DNA of 64,000 bases from Planctomycetota bacterium (GCA_019186845.1 JABARW010000045.1:39097-103096); one strand, 5' to 3'; shown: positions 37,456-46,419, counted from the stretch's first letter. Program-made: numbers and translations. Notes: a model not told the origin generated them from the letters alone.

Positions 37456-38056
37456 TGATAAACATCCTTGGCTTGTTGCTGACCTGTTTGCGTCTCTCCG
37501 GAGTCGGTTTGGTCTGCTTGATCGGTTTGGTCTGCTTGATCGGTTTGGGTGCCGCTTTTGACTCGCTTGTCGGTTGAACTTCCGGCGAGATATCTGGGGC
37601 TTTGCGCGGTAGCGGTGCAATCGACTCCAACCCAAGGTGAAGGCGGATGTACGCGTCTGCGTGGCTGATGGCCTGGGGCAACTTCAAGCGTTCGTGCATC
37701 GCGCGATGGACTTGATGCCGCCAAATGCGGCGGAGCACTTCGCCGCCCGGCAAATCGAAATCGGGATAGCCGAACGACTCCAGGCAGATCTGTTCGTCGC
37801 GCTCCGGTGCACCGGGGCATTCAAGCTCTAAGAGATCCAATTCGCGCGGGTTGCGTGTGTCGATTACAGCGGTCAGTTCCGCCCAGGCACCGTGCATGGC
37901 TCCCATGAAATACGAGCCTGCCCACGGCGGATGATCCGGGCTGAAGCACACCCACAGCTTCTCGTGGACCTGGGACTGACCAAAGCTGCCCTCTCGATTG
38001 CAGATCGGGCACGTGCCGAGCTTCGTGACTTTGCGCTGCTGAACTTCATTGCTCAT
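37445..38056 (-). CDS. Unknown protein with N-terminal zinc-finger-like motif and KPIKQT repeats
   Basis: 203 residues. The N-terminus has CPICNREGSFGQ and then VCFSPDHPPW, which could be a partial zinc-ribbon. The C-terminal tail contains the hexapeptide KPIKQT repeated, inside a Pro/Lys-rich disordered region. A good AAGGAG lies 10 bp before the ATG. Function is not recognised. The middle (EVLRRIWRHQVHRAMHERLKLP) is helical. Confidence 0.7.
   Translation of the reverse strand: MSNEVQQRKVTKLGTCPICNREGSFGQSQVHEKLWVCFSPDHPPWAGSYFMGAMHGAWAELTAVIDTRNPRELDLLELECPGAPERDEQICLESFGYPDFDLPGGEVLRRIWRHQVHRAMHERLKLPQAISHADAYIRLHLGLESIAPLPRKAPDISPEVQPTSESKAAPKPIKQTKPIKQTKPTPERRKQVSNKPRMFINVQ
37505..37547 (-). 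repeat. 18-bp tandem repeat in the linker of the preceding gene
   Basis: The unit CGGTTTGGTCTGCTTGAT occurs twice and then partly again (37505, 37523, 37541). On the minus strand it encodes the KPIKQT hexapeptide. Confidence 0.85.
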
Positions 38057-38152
38057 GTTGACTCACTCCTTCTGTTGCGCCGGATTGGTTGATCACTGCC
38101 TGCGACCCGCCGGCAATCGGGCCGCACTCCTGAGTTGACTCGGTAGTTGTGT

Positions 38153-38383
38153 TTAGGATCGATTGCGGGCGGGCAGTCCCGCCTGAAGTACGTAGAAGTC
38201 CCACCAAGCCTTCAGCTCGTCCTCGGTAATCAAGAGCTTCGAGTTCCGGCTTGGCCGCGCCGTGACTGCACGCAGCCGACCGGCATGAATTTCCTTGCGC
38301 AGCGTTTTGACGGATATCCCTGCTGTTCCCAATTCCTTGACGGCCTCCTTCAGCGTGAAGACGCGTCCAATCCCTTCAATCAT
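38153..38383 (-). CDS. Excisionase/AlpA-like DNA-binding protein
   Basis: 76 residues from MIEGIGRVFTLKEAVKEL, after a good AGGAG. A winged helix-turn-helix of the MerR/excisionase type is visible: FTLKEAVKEL...ISVKTLRKEIHAGRLRAVTARPSR, then LLITEDELKAWWDFY. Such proteins direct integrase toward excision or act as regulators. In an island with a tyrosine recombinase it is the best excisionase candidate, although it lies 14 kb from the integrase. Confidence 0.75.
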   Translation of the reverse strand: MIEGIGRVFTLKEAVKELGTAGISVKTLRKEIHAGRLRAVTARPSRNSKLLITEDELKAWWDFYVLQAGLPARNRS

Positions 38384-38444
38384 TCTGTTCTCCTCTGTTT
38401 TCTCGAACCGTCTGAGGATCAAGTGATCCACAGAACGCAACCCG

Positions 38445-38469
38445 AGAAAAAAAGGCGCGACAGCGCCTT
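38445..38469 (-). terminator. Rho-independent terminator for leftward transcription
   Basis: AAGGCGC-GACA-GCGCCTT (38452-38469) preceded on the plus strand by a run of A (38447-38453), i.e. stem-loop plus U-run on the minus strand. No minus-strand gene lies upstream of it within 300 bp, which suggests it ends a short non-coding transcript. Confidence 0.6.
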
Positions 38470-38540
38470 AGACCCACACTATTTGTCCCTTAGACTTGTT
38501 GTTGAGCACCGCTAATGCGAAGAGCAAGCCAGAGAGAAAT

Positions 38541-38601
38541 GAGGCGCGGCAGCGCCTCAACCAGGGGAAGAGAGGGCGTCCCGCCAAAGGCGGGGCGCCC
38601 T
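38541..38601. other. Two strong hairpins in gene-free region
   Basis: GAGGCGC-ggca-GCGCCTC (38541-38558) and a 13-bp stem AGGGCGTCCCGCC/GGCGGGGCGCCCT with loop AAA (38573-38601). Together with the terminator at 38445-38469 they fill most of the 384-bp gap (38384-38767) before the helicase gene. The rest shows no ORF. Confidence 0.6.
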
Positions 38602-38767
38602 CGGACAGGAACCAAGCCGAACAATCTGTTCTGCTCGGTCCACCACTGGATCTAGTGGTGTAGCCGTCCAGAATTCAAAGGGTTTGAAGTCCAAATTAAA
38701 GTTGATTAAGCATTAGATGGCGCAAATGTTATTAAGCAGTAATGACAACGCGCTAGGAGTCCCCTCA

Positions 38768-41700
38768 ATGCACTTGGCCATAGAGTTGCCGTGGTCTGAC
38801 AACGGTTGGTGTGGGAAGACTTGTGATGATCCGGAGGCCAACTCGCACTGCCGAGCCTGGAAGGACGTGCGTTCAAGCATTGATGTGGTACTCGAGAAAC
38901 ACATCCACGGGGAACATTGGAAACTGACGAAACCGCACCCCACGAGCAAACGGAATTACCGGCTGCCCTGTTGGTCCTATGTGAACACGTTTGGCTCGAA
39001 CGAAGTTCCTTTCTATCCAGAAGTTCACGCCAACATCTACACGCGGCGCAAGAACCTGCGATTCAAATTTCAACGCGTGCGCAATGCGTTTTTGCCACCT
39101 CGAAGCACGGCTTGCGCACCCTCGATCCATGTTTTGTACCCAGGCAATAAGCGTGGCACCAAACCTCTCGATCCTCTCGACGAAGCGCAGAGGCTCCAAG
39201 AGTTTTGGGCGCAGTTTCATTCGGACCGCGATCTTGTGTTTTTCTACTGCCGCAGGGGTCACCCGCTCGACAGTGAAGTCCCCGTACTCCCTGTAGCCGT
39301 TTGCCAGCTTCATAACATCAACAAGATTGCGGATGGGTGGCACCCCTCAAGCCGCGCGAAATACCCGATCTGGGAACACGTGGTAACGCACGGCTTTCCT
39401 TCTGCGGGCTACAGGATCCCGTGGCAACAGTTGATTCGCCGCCTGCCCTTCGGAGACCTGACGTCGATGCTCAGGTATCCCAGCGGCGTCGCTCCGCTTC
39501 GACATCCTGTGGCTGCGATGAGTTCGGTCGAATTGCTTCCTTGGATTGAAACGGTGCGGGGCGTTGCGTTGCAACTACCAACTGACGCCGAATCCGGGAG
39601 CGTTGATTGGCTTCGGTCAATGCACGAAAGCGTGCGCGGAGAACGAGAGGCCTATCCCAGCTTGGGCGCGGTGCTGGATGCCTTGGAAGTGCCGCAACCC
39701 TATGAATTAGCGGTGCGGGCTGAGCAAGCAAGCCACAACGGCTCTGATGACCCGTGGGAAATCGTGTTGAACCAGGTGCCAGCGCTTTCCACCGAATGCA
39801 GCTACATGGCGCAACTGAAAGAGGCTTGCCACGTCGGTGTCAGCCAAGAACGGAGACGAATCGCTCTCGGTGTTCTGCTCAGCCAAATGGTGCTGTCGAA
39901 TGATCAAGTCTGCGCGCTGATGTGCACTGACGACAACCTGACTGATCGAGTTGCACGTATCTCCCAAAATCCCTACTGGTTGTGTGATACCAAAGCTGCA
40001 AGAGGCTGGGGATTGAGTGAGCCAGTTGCGCCAGCCTGCATTGATGTACTGCGAGACGATCGTGCCAAGAAGAGGGCATCACCGGCTTGGGATAATCTGG
40101 CGTCAGCCAGTCTGTTGGGCCAGGAATTCGCTCGCCTGAATCGTGCAGCAAAGCAAGGTGATGCCTGTTTGCCGCTGCAAGATGAACCTAAAGCCAGCGA
40201 TCTTCGCGCGCTGCTCTCGTCTCAAGAAAACGCCGCGCTGACTATGCTTCCGAAGACTCAGCAGAGGCCTGAGTTCATCGCTCTTGCCAATGAATACAAC
40301 ATCGAAGTTGAGTTGGCTGAGGCACTCGTCAAGTTAGCAGGTTCAGAAATGAACGTGCGCGACCGCCACGGTTCATTTCTGCAGTACATTGTCGTTCAAG
40401 ATCAAAGGCTGCCGGCGCGAGGGCTCGCCGTTATTAGGGGGGCGGCTGGTACGGGGAAGTCCTATGCGATCAAGGAGGTCTCCGCGCAGCTAAGTCGATT
40501 CAGGTTGAGAGTTCGCGTCGTTACACCAACAGGTCGTGCGGCCAAAGTGTTGAAGGACGAAGGGGTCAGGGCGAGCACGCTGCATTCGTTGCTCGCGCGA
40601 TACGGCTGGAACCAGGACGGAGTATTCAGTGCTGATGGACGTCCAATCCGCACCGGATGTTTGATCATCGATGAAGCCTCCATGCTTTCAAATGATCAGT
40701 TGTTGACGCTCTTGCGAGCAACTGTCCCGGGTGGCCTAAGATTCCTTTGTCTGGTGGGTGACCCTGCCCAGCTTGAGCCAATTGATGTCGGTCGCCCGTT
40801 TATCGAGGTCGTCGATTGGCTCTCCGTCCATCGAAAAGATCAGGTCGTTCAAACGAAAAGGGTAAAACCCGGCCGACTTGGAGCATCAAACCTCATCGCC
40901 TTTGTCCTGCGCGATCCCGAAGGCTCGGAAGACCTAGAGAAACGGCGCTCGGAAGACCTTGAAGAACTGCGTAAGGGCCTACGTTCACCTGAGCCCATCA
41001 TCCAGCTTGACGATACGATTGAACTGCGCCGCTGGCGGAACAGCGATGAACTGCGAGAGTTTCTCTTGGAAGCGTTGCTCTACGAGGCATCGAGGGCGGA
41101 CATGTCAAAGTATGCGTCCCCGTTGAACTTGGCCGAAAGTCCGCCCCTGTCGAACGATTTGCTGTGGCCTAAAGACCGAAAGCTCCATGGAAATCAACCG
41201 AGCATTTATAGCTGGCAGATACTGTGCCCTAGGCGTTCTGGCGAAGGTGGCACAGAATCGCTCAACGTGCTGGCCCAATCGCTGATTTTTTCGAGACGAC
41301 ATTTTGACCGCAGAGAAACGCCCAATTCGTTTGCGTGCCTTGGGCGGGTAAACCGTGGCGACAAGGTGATGTGGACCGCAAATGGACGCCTACACCGTTT
41401 CTTTCACGGTGGAGTGAGTCTGCCAAAAGCCGCAGTTGTAAACGGCGCACTTGGAATTGTGCGATCGCCCAGGGGAGTGTCGGACGCCAAACAAGTCCTC
41501 GTCCAGTCCGACGACTGCTTCTCTGGCTTTGCTGCGGTCCCCCGCGCCGAGTTGTACGACTATCTTGAGCTTGGGTATGCAACGACCGTACACAAGGCCC
41601 AAGGGAGCGGGTTTCACACGGTTATCCTCGTCCTGGATTCCGAAGAAAGCCACATTGACAAGCGCATGCTCTACACCGCCGTCACGCGGCACAAGAGCAA

Positions 41701-41857
41701 GCTCTTCGTGCTGCTCGGCGTTCCCGGTGATGGCTCCAACAATGCTGGTGCGCTTGCACCCCTAATTCGTGGCGAGGCGCTGAAGGACAGGACGCGATAT
41801 ACGATGCTTGGCGAGCTACTTGAATCGCAGGACGAGGCATCGCATCGAAAGGGCTGA
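38768..41857 (+). CDS. RecD-like superfamily 1 helicase with Cys-rich N-terminal domain
   Basis: 1029 residues from the ATG at 38768, chosen for the AGGAG 8 bp upstream; the frame opens 17 codons earlier without a ribosome site. SF1 motifs of the RecD/TraA type: GAAGTGKS (558-565), IIDEASML, LVGDPAQLEPI, and the UvrD_C2-like end YATTVHKAQGSGFHTVIL plus LYTAVTRHKSKL. The first ~550 residues are not helicase. They open with PWSDNGWCGKTCDDPEANSHC, whose three Cys could bind metal, and contain further Cys. Possible roles are element replication or recombination, or defence. Confidence 0.85.
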   Translation: MHLAIELPWSDNGWCGKTCDDPEANSHCRAWKDVRSSIDVVLEKHIHGEHWKLTKPHPTSKRNYRLPCWSYVNTFGSNEVPFYPEVHANIYTRRKNLRFKFQRVRNAFLPPRSTACAPSIHVLYPGNKRGTKPLDPLDEAQRLQEFWAQFHSDRDLVFFYCRRGHPLDSEVPVLPVAVCQLHNINKIADGWHPSSRAKYPIWEHVVTHGFPSAGYRIPWQQLIRRLPFGDLTSMLRYPSGVAPLRHPVAAMSSVELLPWIETVRGVALQLPTDAESGSVDWLRSMHESVRGEREAYPSLGAVLDALEVPQPYELAVRAEQASHNGSDDPWEIVLNQVPALSTECSYMAQLKEACHVGVSQERRRIALGVLLSQMVLSNDQVCALMCTDDNLTDRVARISQNPYWLCDTKAARGWGLSEPVAPACIDVLRDDRAKKRASPAWDNLASASLLGQEFARLNRAAKQGDACLPLQDEPKASDLRALLSSQENAALTMLPKTQQRPEFIALANEYNIEVELAEALVKLAGSEMNVRDRHGSFLQYIVVQDQRLPARGLAVIRGAAGTGKSYAIKEVSAQLSRFRLRVRVVTPTGRAAKVLKDEGVRASTLHSLLARYGWNQDGVFSADGRPIRTGCLIIDEASMLSNDQLLTLLRATVPGGLRFLCLVGDPAQLEPIDVGRPFIEVVDWLSVHRKDQVVQTKRVKPGRLGASNLIAFVLRDPEGSEDLEKRRSEDLEELRKGLRSPEPIIQLDDTIELRRWRNSDELREFLLEALLYEASRADMSKYASPLNLAESPPLSNDLLWPKDRKLHGNQPSIYSWQILCPRRSGEGGTESLNVLAQSLIFSRRHFDRRETPNSFACLGRVNRGDKVMWTANGRLHRFFHGGVSLPKAAVVNGALGIVRSPRGVSDAKQVLVQSDDCFSGFAAVPRAELYDYLELGYATTVHKAQGSGFHTVILVLDSEESHIDKRMLYTAVTRHKSKLFVLLGVPGDGSNNAGALAPLIRGEALKDRTRYTMLGELLESQDEASHRKG

Positions 41858-42067
41858 GTACGGGGTGCGTCTTCCTGGTGCAGCGCCCGAGGGTCCGCTT
41901 CTGGCCCGATGCGGCCTGCTTTGCCTGACATTGCCCGAGCGTAGCCGTATGCAGCCCGATCTGTAACAATTGAGCCATTCGGGGTCATATGGGAGGATTT
42001 CCCGGCGAAGGGTATAAGTATACGGATGCGGCGATTGGTCTATCGGAAAGAATACTAGTAATATCCA

Positions 42068-42096
42068 TTGTACGTATGCCGACATTATTGTATAAT
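42068..42096 (+). promoter_or_regulatory. Consensus sigma70-type promoter
   Basis: TTGTAC (42068-42073), 17-bp spacer, TATAAT (42091-42096): near-ideal spacing and a perfect -10, inside an AT-rich patch (42015-42110). No convincing protein gene starts within the next kilobase, so it probably drives a non-coding RNA. Confidence 0.75.
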
Positions 42097-42102
42097 AGTA
42101 TT

Positions 42103-43025
42103 TACGTTGCCCTTCGGCGGCAGCGCGGAAGACATAGTTGGTTATTGAATACCTGTAGTATGGACCGAAGGGCGTAATGGCCTTTGCCAATGACGGGGTT
42201 GTGCTGCGCGAGATGGAGCTTGTTCGCGCTGCCGGCTTCCTGAGGCTCCCCAAGAGCAGTCGGTATTGACTGGGGGCGACCGCAACTGGACCTGAGAGGG
42301 TCCGGGCGATATCACTGAAACGGGCAATCGTTGTTCAGGCCCACCTCGCTAATCGAGTTACCCAGGCGAGGAAGTAGGTGCAAGCTTCCACGACGGACGA
42401 GCATGGCTCCAAACCGGGGTGAGCGCATTAGGATTCGCCTTCGTTGAAGGCCCGATCCTGCCCCTCCGATGGGCGACCAGAGACAAGGGCGCGCAGCACC
42501 AAGGCGCTCGATAGGCGAGACTCCCTGGCTGGTCAACAGGTGAACAACCTTCAGTAAGCAGCGCGTAGTCGGTCTGCCCGAAAGGCAGTCAAGGCGGTTC
42601 GGAAACGAACAGCAGGGGCTCTCACTTTGTCCTCACACTTCACCTCCCGGGGTGAGCAAGTCCCGGACCTTAGTTACCAGCGGATCGAAACCAACGATTC
42701 CCGCCTACGTGACCTGAAAACTCTAAACCAATCAAAAAACCAAGCACGGATGGCTTCCGAGTTCTGGAACCTTTTGTTGGTCGCCTCGCGGTGTACACTG
42801 GAACCGAAGACGAGCGATGGTGTTCGTCGAACGGAGAACTCAAAAGTCGGCCCTTCCGTAGCTTTTGCTTCGAAGGGGCCGCAAAGGACAACGGAACTCA
42901 AGCATCTGTTTCTGCGGTGGTAATCGAATCCGCTAGATTTGAACTCACACTCCGCAGACTCACAGGTGCCCCGAAAGGGGCGGCCTGCGTGTCTGCCTGT
43001 GTGAAGGCCCCTAGCGGAGCCTGAT
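42103..43025 (+). ncRNA. Candidate large structured RNA
   Basis: A gene-free tract behind a consensus promoter, with many perfect stems. CAGTC/GACTG (42257-42272), CTGGACC/GGTCCGG (42286-42305) and CCTCGC/GCGAGG (42344-42371) lead. GCCTTC-gtt-GAAGGC follows inside GGAT/ATCC (42431-42458). GNRA-like caps occur on CTGCC-cgaaa-GGCAG (42574-42588), GTTCG-gaaa-CGAAC (42597-42610) and GCCCC-gaaa-GGGGC (42968-42981). The last is nested in CACAGG/CCTGTG and CTCCGC/GCGGAG (42950-43019). An outer pair GCCCTTCGG/CCGAAGGGC spans 42109-42174. The 3' end is uncertain and there could be two RNAs. The family is not identified; a group II intron relic is an alternative. Confidence 0.5.
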
Positions 43026-43125
43026 TGCCGGTGGTGCGTAGGTCGCTCTGTCCTTTTCAACCACCACCGTTCCTCAATACAGACTGCCGTGTTCCACGTC
43101 CTATGCACCGAACACGGGTAACGCT

Positions 43126-44511
43126 TTGGACAGAAACGAAGCACTCTCGCTGCTGGGATTAGGCACCGCCGCAACTCGAGACGAGGTAAAAGCTCGTGCG
43201 ATTCGGCTGTTGAACGAATTGCATCCAGACAAACATCCTGAGGTAGCCGCTAACAGCACACTCAAGGGCTTGCTCGAAGAGAAATTCAGCCGGGTCGTCG
43301 AAGCCCGCGACTATTTGTTGAACTGTCCAGAGGAGGGCGGTGGCACGGGGTGGAGCCACACACCGGATCGGCCTCCGCCTCCCGCTGATGAAATCGACCA
43401 GGTCTGCAAGTCATTGGGGCTCGACGTTGAAAAGTTCAAAGACGGTCTCGCGATGCTTAGAAGTTCGTCTGAGCGAATGAGCGGCGGTTGGCTTTCTCCG
43501 GAAGCGGAGGAACGGGCATTTGAGGCAGATTTCCCAGGACTAATCGGACGGGTTCATCAAACGGAGATAGTCGGGCAACTCGTGCGGCGAGTGAAGCTCG
43601 AATTGTTGAAAACGCTGGAGACTCGGCCGGATTACCAGCACCAAGCGTTGCTCATCCTTGAGTCTGAAGAAGTGCTACCGTTCATTCCTGAACTGCCACT
43701 CGCGGGATTGTGTTTGGCCCACCACGCCCTCGGGAACCCAAGAGGCAAACGACTGCCAGACGACGAGCCGCGTTTAGTTGCAGTTTGGGAACGTGCAAAG
43801 GAACATGACGAACTTCTGATTGCGGTCGGCGACGCTATCATGCTTGCGATGATGCCGCGGTTGCCGGCAATCATCGCTCCACTCAACCGCCGCGCGGAAG
43901 CACTGAACATCGAATTGAGGTCTGAGCCGTGGAACACGCTTCTGACGACCTTCATGCGACGTTTGGCGGGGCTCGCTTTCTGGACTGCGCTGAAGCTGTT
44001 GCCCAAACGTGGGAAAAACTCCGCCGCGAAGGATGGCTGTCCGCAATGCGGTTCGACCAAGCTCTACAGCCACGGCGAGTGCGTCAGTTGCGGGTGGAAG
44101 CCGAAAAAGAAGAAGAAGAAAAACGACGCAATGCAGCCGCCCGACGCCGTCGAAATCACCTCCGACGGGCAGCAAACCAGTTCCAACGAACTAGAGTCAG
44201 CTAACGAGTCTCGCCCGACTGGTGTTCTCGGCAGTGCAGAGCAAGTTCTGAATGCTGGCTGCTTAGGCTGGGTTGCAGTGTTTGGTGTCATCGGCGGCGT
44301 GGCTCTGATGTGCACCGGCGTTGGGATCATTCACGGGTTTTTTCTCGCCAGAGGCTCGACGTACTATCTCCAATCATATCTGTCTGACTCCAACGAAAGG
44401 TCCGAGGTTACGGACTTTGGTCTGGTGTTCGGCGGCATGTGCCTCTGGGTGGGAATCGCGATCTGCGCGACCTGGGCGGTGATAGCGTTCCTAACAAGCA
44501 AAGCTCATTGA
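43126..44511 (+). CDS. J-domain-like protein with zinc ribbon and C-terminal membrane helices
   Basis: 461 residues. The N-terminus MDRNEALSLLGLGTAATRDEV...LLNELHPDKHPEV is a J-domain-like fold with HPD at 33-35, the motif that stimulates Hsp70 ATPase. A CPQC...CVSC zinc ribbon (about 305-324) is followed by a poly-Lys tract and two membrane helices (VFGVIGGVALMCTGVGII and MCLWVGIAICATWAVIAFL). The start is a TTG without a clear ribosome site. The next gene is a shorter paralogue. Function unknown; recruiting a chaperone to the membrane is plausible. Confidence 0.75.
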   Translation: MDRNEALSLLGLGTAATRDEVKARAIRLLNELHPDKHPEVAANSTLKGLLEEKFSRVVEARDYLLNCPEEGGGTGWSHTPDRPPPPADEIDQVCKSLGLDVEKFKDGLAMLRSSSERMSGGWLSPEAEERAFEADFPGLIGRVHQTEIVGQLVRRVKLELLKTLETRPDYQHQALLILESEEVLPFIPELPLAGLCLAHHALGNPRGKRLPDDEPRLVAVWERAKEHDELLIAVGDAIMLAMMPRLPAIIAPLNRRAEALNIELRSEPWNTLLTTFMRRLAGLAFWTALKLLPKRGKNSAAKDGCPQCGSTKLYSHGECVSCGWKPKKKKKKNDAMQPPDAVEITSDGQQTSSNELESANESRPTGVLGSAEQVLNAGCLGWVAVFGVIGGVALMCTGVGIIHGFFLARGSTYYLQSYLSDSNERSEVTDFGLVFGGMCLWVGIAICATWAVIAFLTSKAH

Positions 44512-44530
44512 TTAGTTCGGCGAGGCGACG

Positions 44531-45313
44531 ATGGACCGTTCACAAGCACTCACACTTCTTGGAGTTGGCCAAGATGCGACGGTCGAAGAGATCAAGGCCC
44601 GCTCACTATTGTTGTTGGACCAGTACCACCTGAGCAACCATCCAGAAGCCAAGGACAACAAAGTCTTGACGGAGTTGCTCAGCGAACGCCGCGCCGCGGT
44701 TCTCCAAGCGCGGGACATCTTGATGCAAACGCATGCCACTGTTGAAAACACAAAAACTGCAGGGCCTCAATTTCCGTCGGTTGATCAAATCGATACGAAC
44801 GCGGCCACGTCACCCGAACCAATCGGCCGCTGTTTGACGTGCGGCAGCAACCTCTCATCGTATGGCATCTGTGACGTCTGCCGTCGCCAGGGACTTAGAA
44901 GCGTAACGCAGGCGAAGCCTAGCAGCTCATGGTCTGAGATCTTGGGCCATTCCATTTGGTTGGCCGGGGGCACGGGCTGCTTGATCGGAATCGCCTTGGG
45001 CGCTGGAGCGGGAGTCGTCGGAGGTGCCACGATCGGGTTCCTGTTCTTCGCGGTAAGGGCTGCATCTAGCTCAAGAGGCGGAACCGGCATTGGTCTACTT
45101 GTAGGCCTAGTTGTCGCGGGGATTGCGTTTGCCATAGTCTACAACGAGGCATACGACACAGTTGGGGGTGGGCGCTTCGAAAGTATCAATGCGATGCATG
45201 AACACGAGCTTGTACGTCGTAGAGTCGCGTTTGTTGCGGCGGCCTTGGTCTCGATAGTGACGGGAATACTTGCGTTTGCCGTAACCAAGGGACTCGCGGG
45301 GCGCCGGAGCTAA
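44531..45313 (+). CDS. J-domain-like paralogue lacking HPD, membrane protein
   Basis: 260 residues, 19 bp after its paralogue, with GAGG before the ATG. The N-terminus MDRSQALTLLGVGQDATVEEIKARSLLLLDQYHLSNHPEA aligns position for position with the neighbour, but HLS replaces HPD at 33-35. A CLTCGS...CDVC zinc ribbon follows. Three to four membrane helices come next (GGTGCLIGIALGAGAGVVGGATIGFLFF, IGLLVGLVVAGIAFAIVY and AAALVSIVTGILAFAV). It probably arose by duplication and cannot act as a normal Hsp70 cochaperone. It may form a complex with its neighbour. Confidence 0.75.
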   Translation: MDRSQALTLLGVGQDATVEEIKARSLLLLDQYHLSNHPEAKDNKVLTELLSERRAAVLQARDILMQTHATVENTKTAGPQFPSVDQIDTNAATSPEPIGRCLTCGSNLSSYGICDVCRRQGLRSVTQAKPSSSWSEILGHSIWLAGGTGCLIGIALGAGAGVVGGATIGFLFFAVRAASSSRGGTGIGLLVGLVVAGIAFAIVYNEAYDTVGGGRFESINAMHEHELVRRRVAFVAAALVSIVTGILAFAVTKGLAGRRS

Positions 45314-45443
45314 CGGGCGCTGCGGTCGTGACGCCGAGTTTCAGTGCGCCGCTGCATCTACAACACAATCGTGATCGCGACTGATTCGCGATAGTAGGCC
45401 GCCAGCGCGGCTGCTGGAACGCGGACTGGACCTTTGTCTGAGC

Positions 45444-45496
45444 AAAAAAAAAGCCAGCGCCCGTTTCGATGTATCGAAGTCCAGAGACTCGGGCGC
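45444..45496 (-). terminator. Terminator of the clamp-like gene
   Basis: On the minus strand: GCGCCCG ... CGGGCGC with an inner TTCGAT/ATCGAA stem, followed by TGGC and nine T. It lies about 55 bp after the clamp-like stop codon. The rest of 45314-45552 shows nothing. Confidence 0.85.
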
Positions 45497-45552
45497 ATCC
45501 ATCCCCCAGCGACAGTGGGGCCGGCAACCAACCCAGCCCCACAGAGCCTTCG

Positions 45553-46419
45553 TTACATGGCGCTCAAGTCTTCGTCTTCGGGCTCGCCGCCCAAGACAAG
45601 CGCCTCGTCTTCGTTCATAGCCCCCTCATCTTCGTCAGTGAAATCGCTCGCTTCATCGCCCTCGTCATCAGGAGCGGCGGGCGGAGCCAATGGCCCCGGC
45701 GCTTTGACGCTCACCTCCTGGATCTCGTGCGTCGAATCAGCAAGTCTTTCAGGCGGACGATTCGGCGCACCTTCTTGGGAGCCTGGAGCCGTTTCCTCCG
45801 CCTTCTCTCGGATGATGGTCAACGCGTCCGAAGCAGGAGGATGGTCCGGATCGCATGTGACAGGCATGAGGAGCAGGCCCACTCCATCGTCCGTTGAAAA
45901 GCCGGCGCCTTCTTCAGCGCTGTTCACTCGAACCGTCACTCGCTTGCCGTTGCTGGCTAGCCTGAGCGCCTTGAGTGCGTGGAGCAAGTCTTCGAGTTCG
46001 AACGTGATCGTCAGCGCCTTGGCGAAATCGGGGATCACGTGGCCGACGCGCGGGAATTCGCCGTCCTGGATGTTCACCGTCGTTTCGTGTATGCGGCCTT
46101 CAGCGGTTGCGCTGACCTTGAGAACGCTCTCGGGCAACTTGACCTCGATGGTCTTCTCTTCGGTGGCGTAGCCGCGTCGCTTGGCGGACTTCTCCTTCAC
46201 CAGCGAAGCAACGCGCCCCGCGTCTTCGGGCGAAATCAAAATGGGTTTGTCTGCGGGCGGCACTTGGCGCCCATTGCCCTGCGGATATGGCACGAGAAGC
46301 AGCGATTGGCCGTCAGTACTGACGCTGCCTTTGTCGGTGAGTGCAATCCGGTTGAGTGAGTAGCGGCCACGGCGCTCGGCGCAAACGTGGGCACGCAAGT
46401 TGCGAATTGAAAGATGCAT
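45553..46419 (-). CDS. Sliding-clamp (DnaN)-like protein with acidic tail
   Basis: 288 residues from MHLSIRNLRAHVCAERRGRYSLNRIAL (GGAG ribosome site). Segments recall DNA polymerase III beta: RIALTDKGSVSTDGQSLLLVPY, then FPRVGHVIPDFAKALTITFELEDLLHALKAL like the central clamp domain. Two clamp folds at most are present instead of three, and the last ~90 residues are Pro/Glu/Asp-rich (DEGDEASDFTDEDEGAMNEDE). A phage-type mini-clamp that would tether an element polymerase or nuclease is the best guess; family assignment by eye only. Confidence 0.6.
   Translation of the reverse strand: MHLSIRNLRAHVCAERRGRYSLNRIALTDKGSVSTDGQSLLLVPYPQGNGRQVPPADKPILISPEDAGRVASLVKEKSAKRRGYATEEKTIEVKLPESVLKVSATAEGRIHETTVNIQDGEFPRVGHVIPDFAKALTITFELEDLLHALKALRLASNGKRVTVRVNSAEEGAGFSTDDGVGLLLMPVTCDPDHPPASDALTIIREKAEETAPGSQEGAPNRPPERLADSTHEIQEVSVKAPGPLAPPAAPDDEGDEASDFTDEDEGAMNEDEALVLGGEPEDEDLSAM

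Noticed and set aside
42103..43025. Retron or diversity-generating element RNA
   Set aside because: No reverse transcriptase gene occurs anywhere in the window.
42627..43174. Frames of 98 (plus) and 166 (minus) codons
   Set aside because: Arg/Ser/Cys-rich sequence without ribosome sites, lying over a dense set of stem-loops. More likely shadows of structured RNA.
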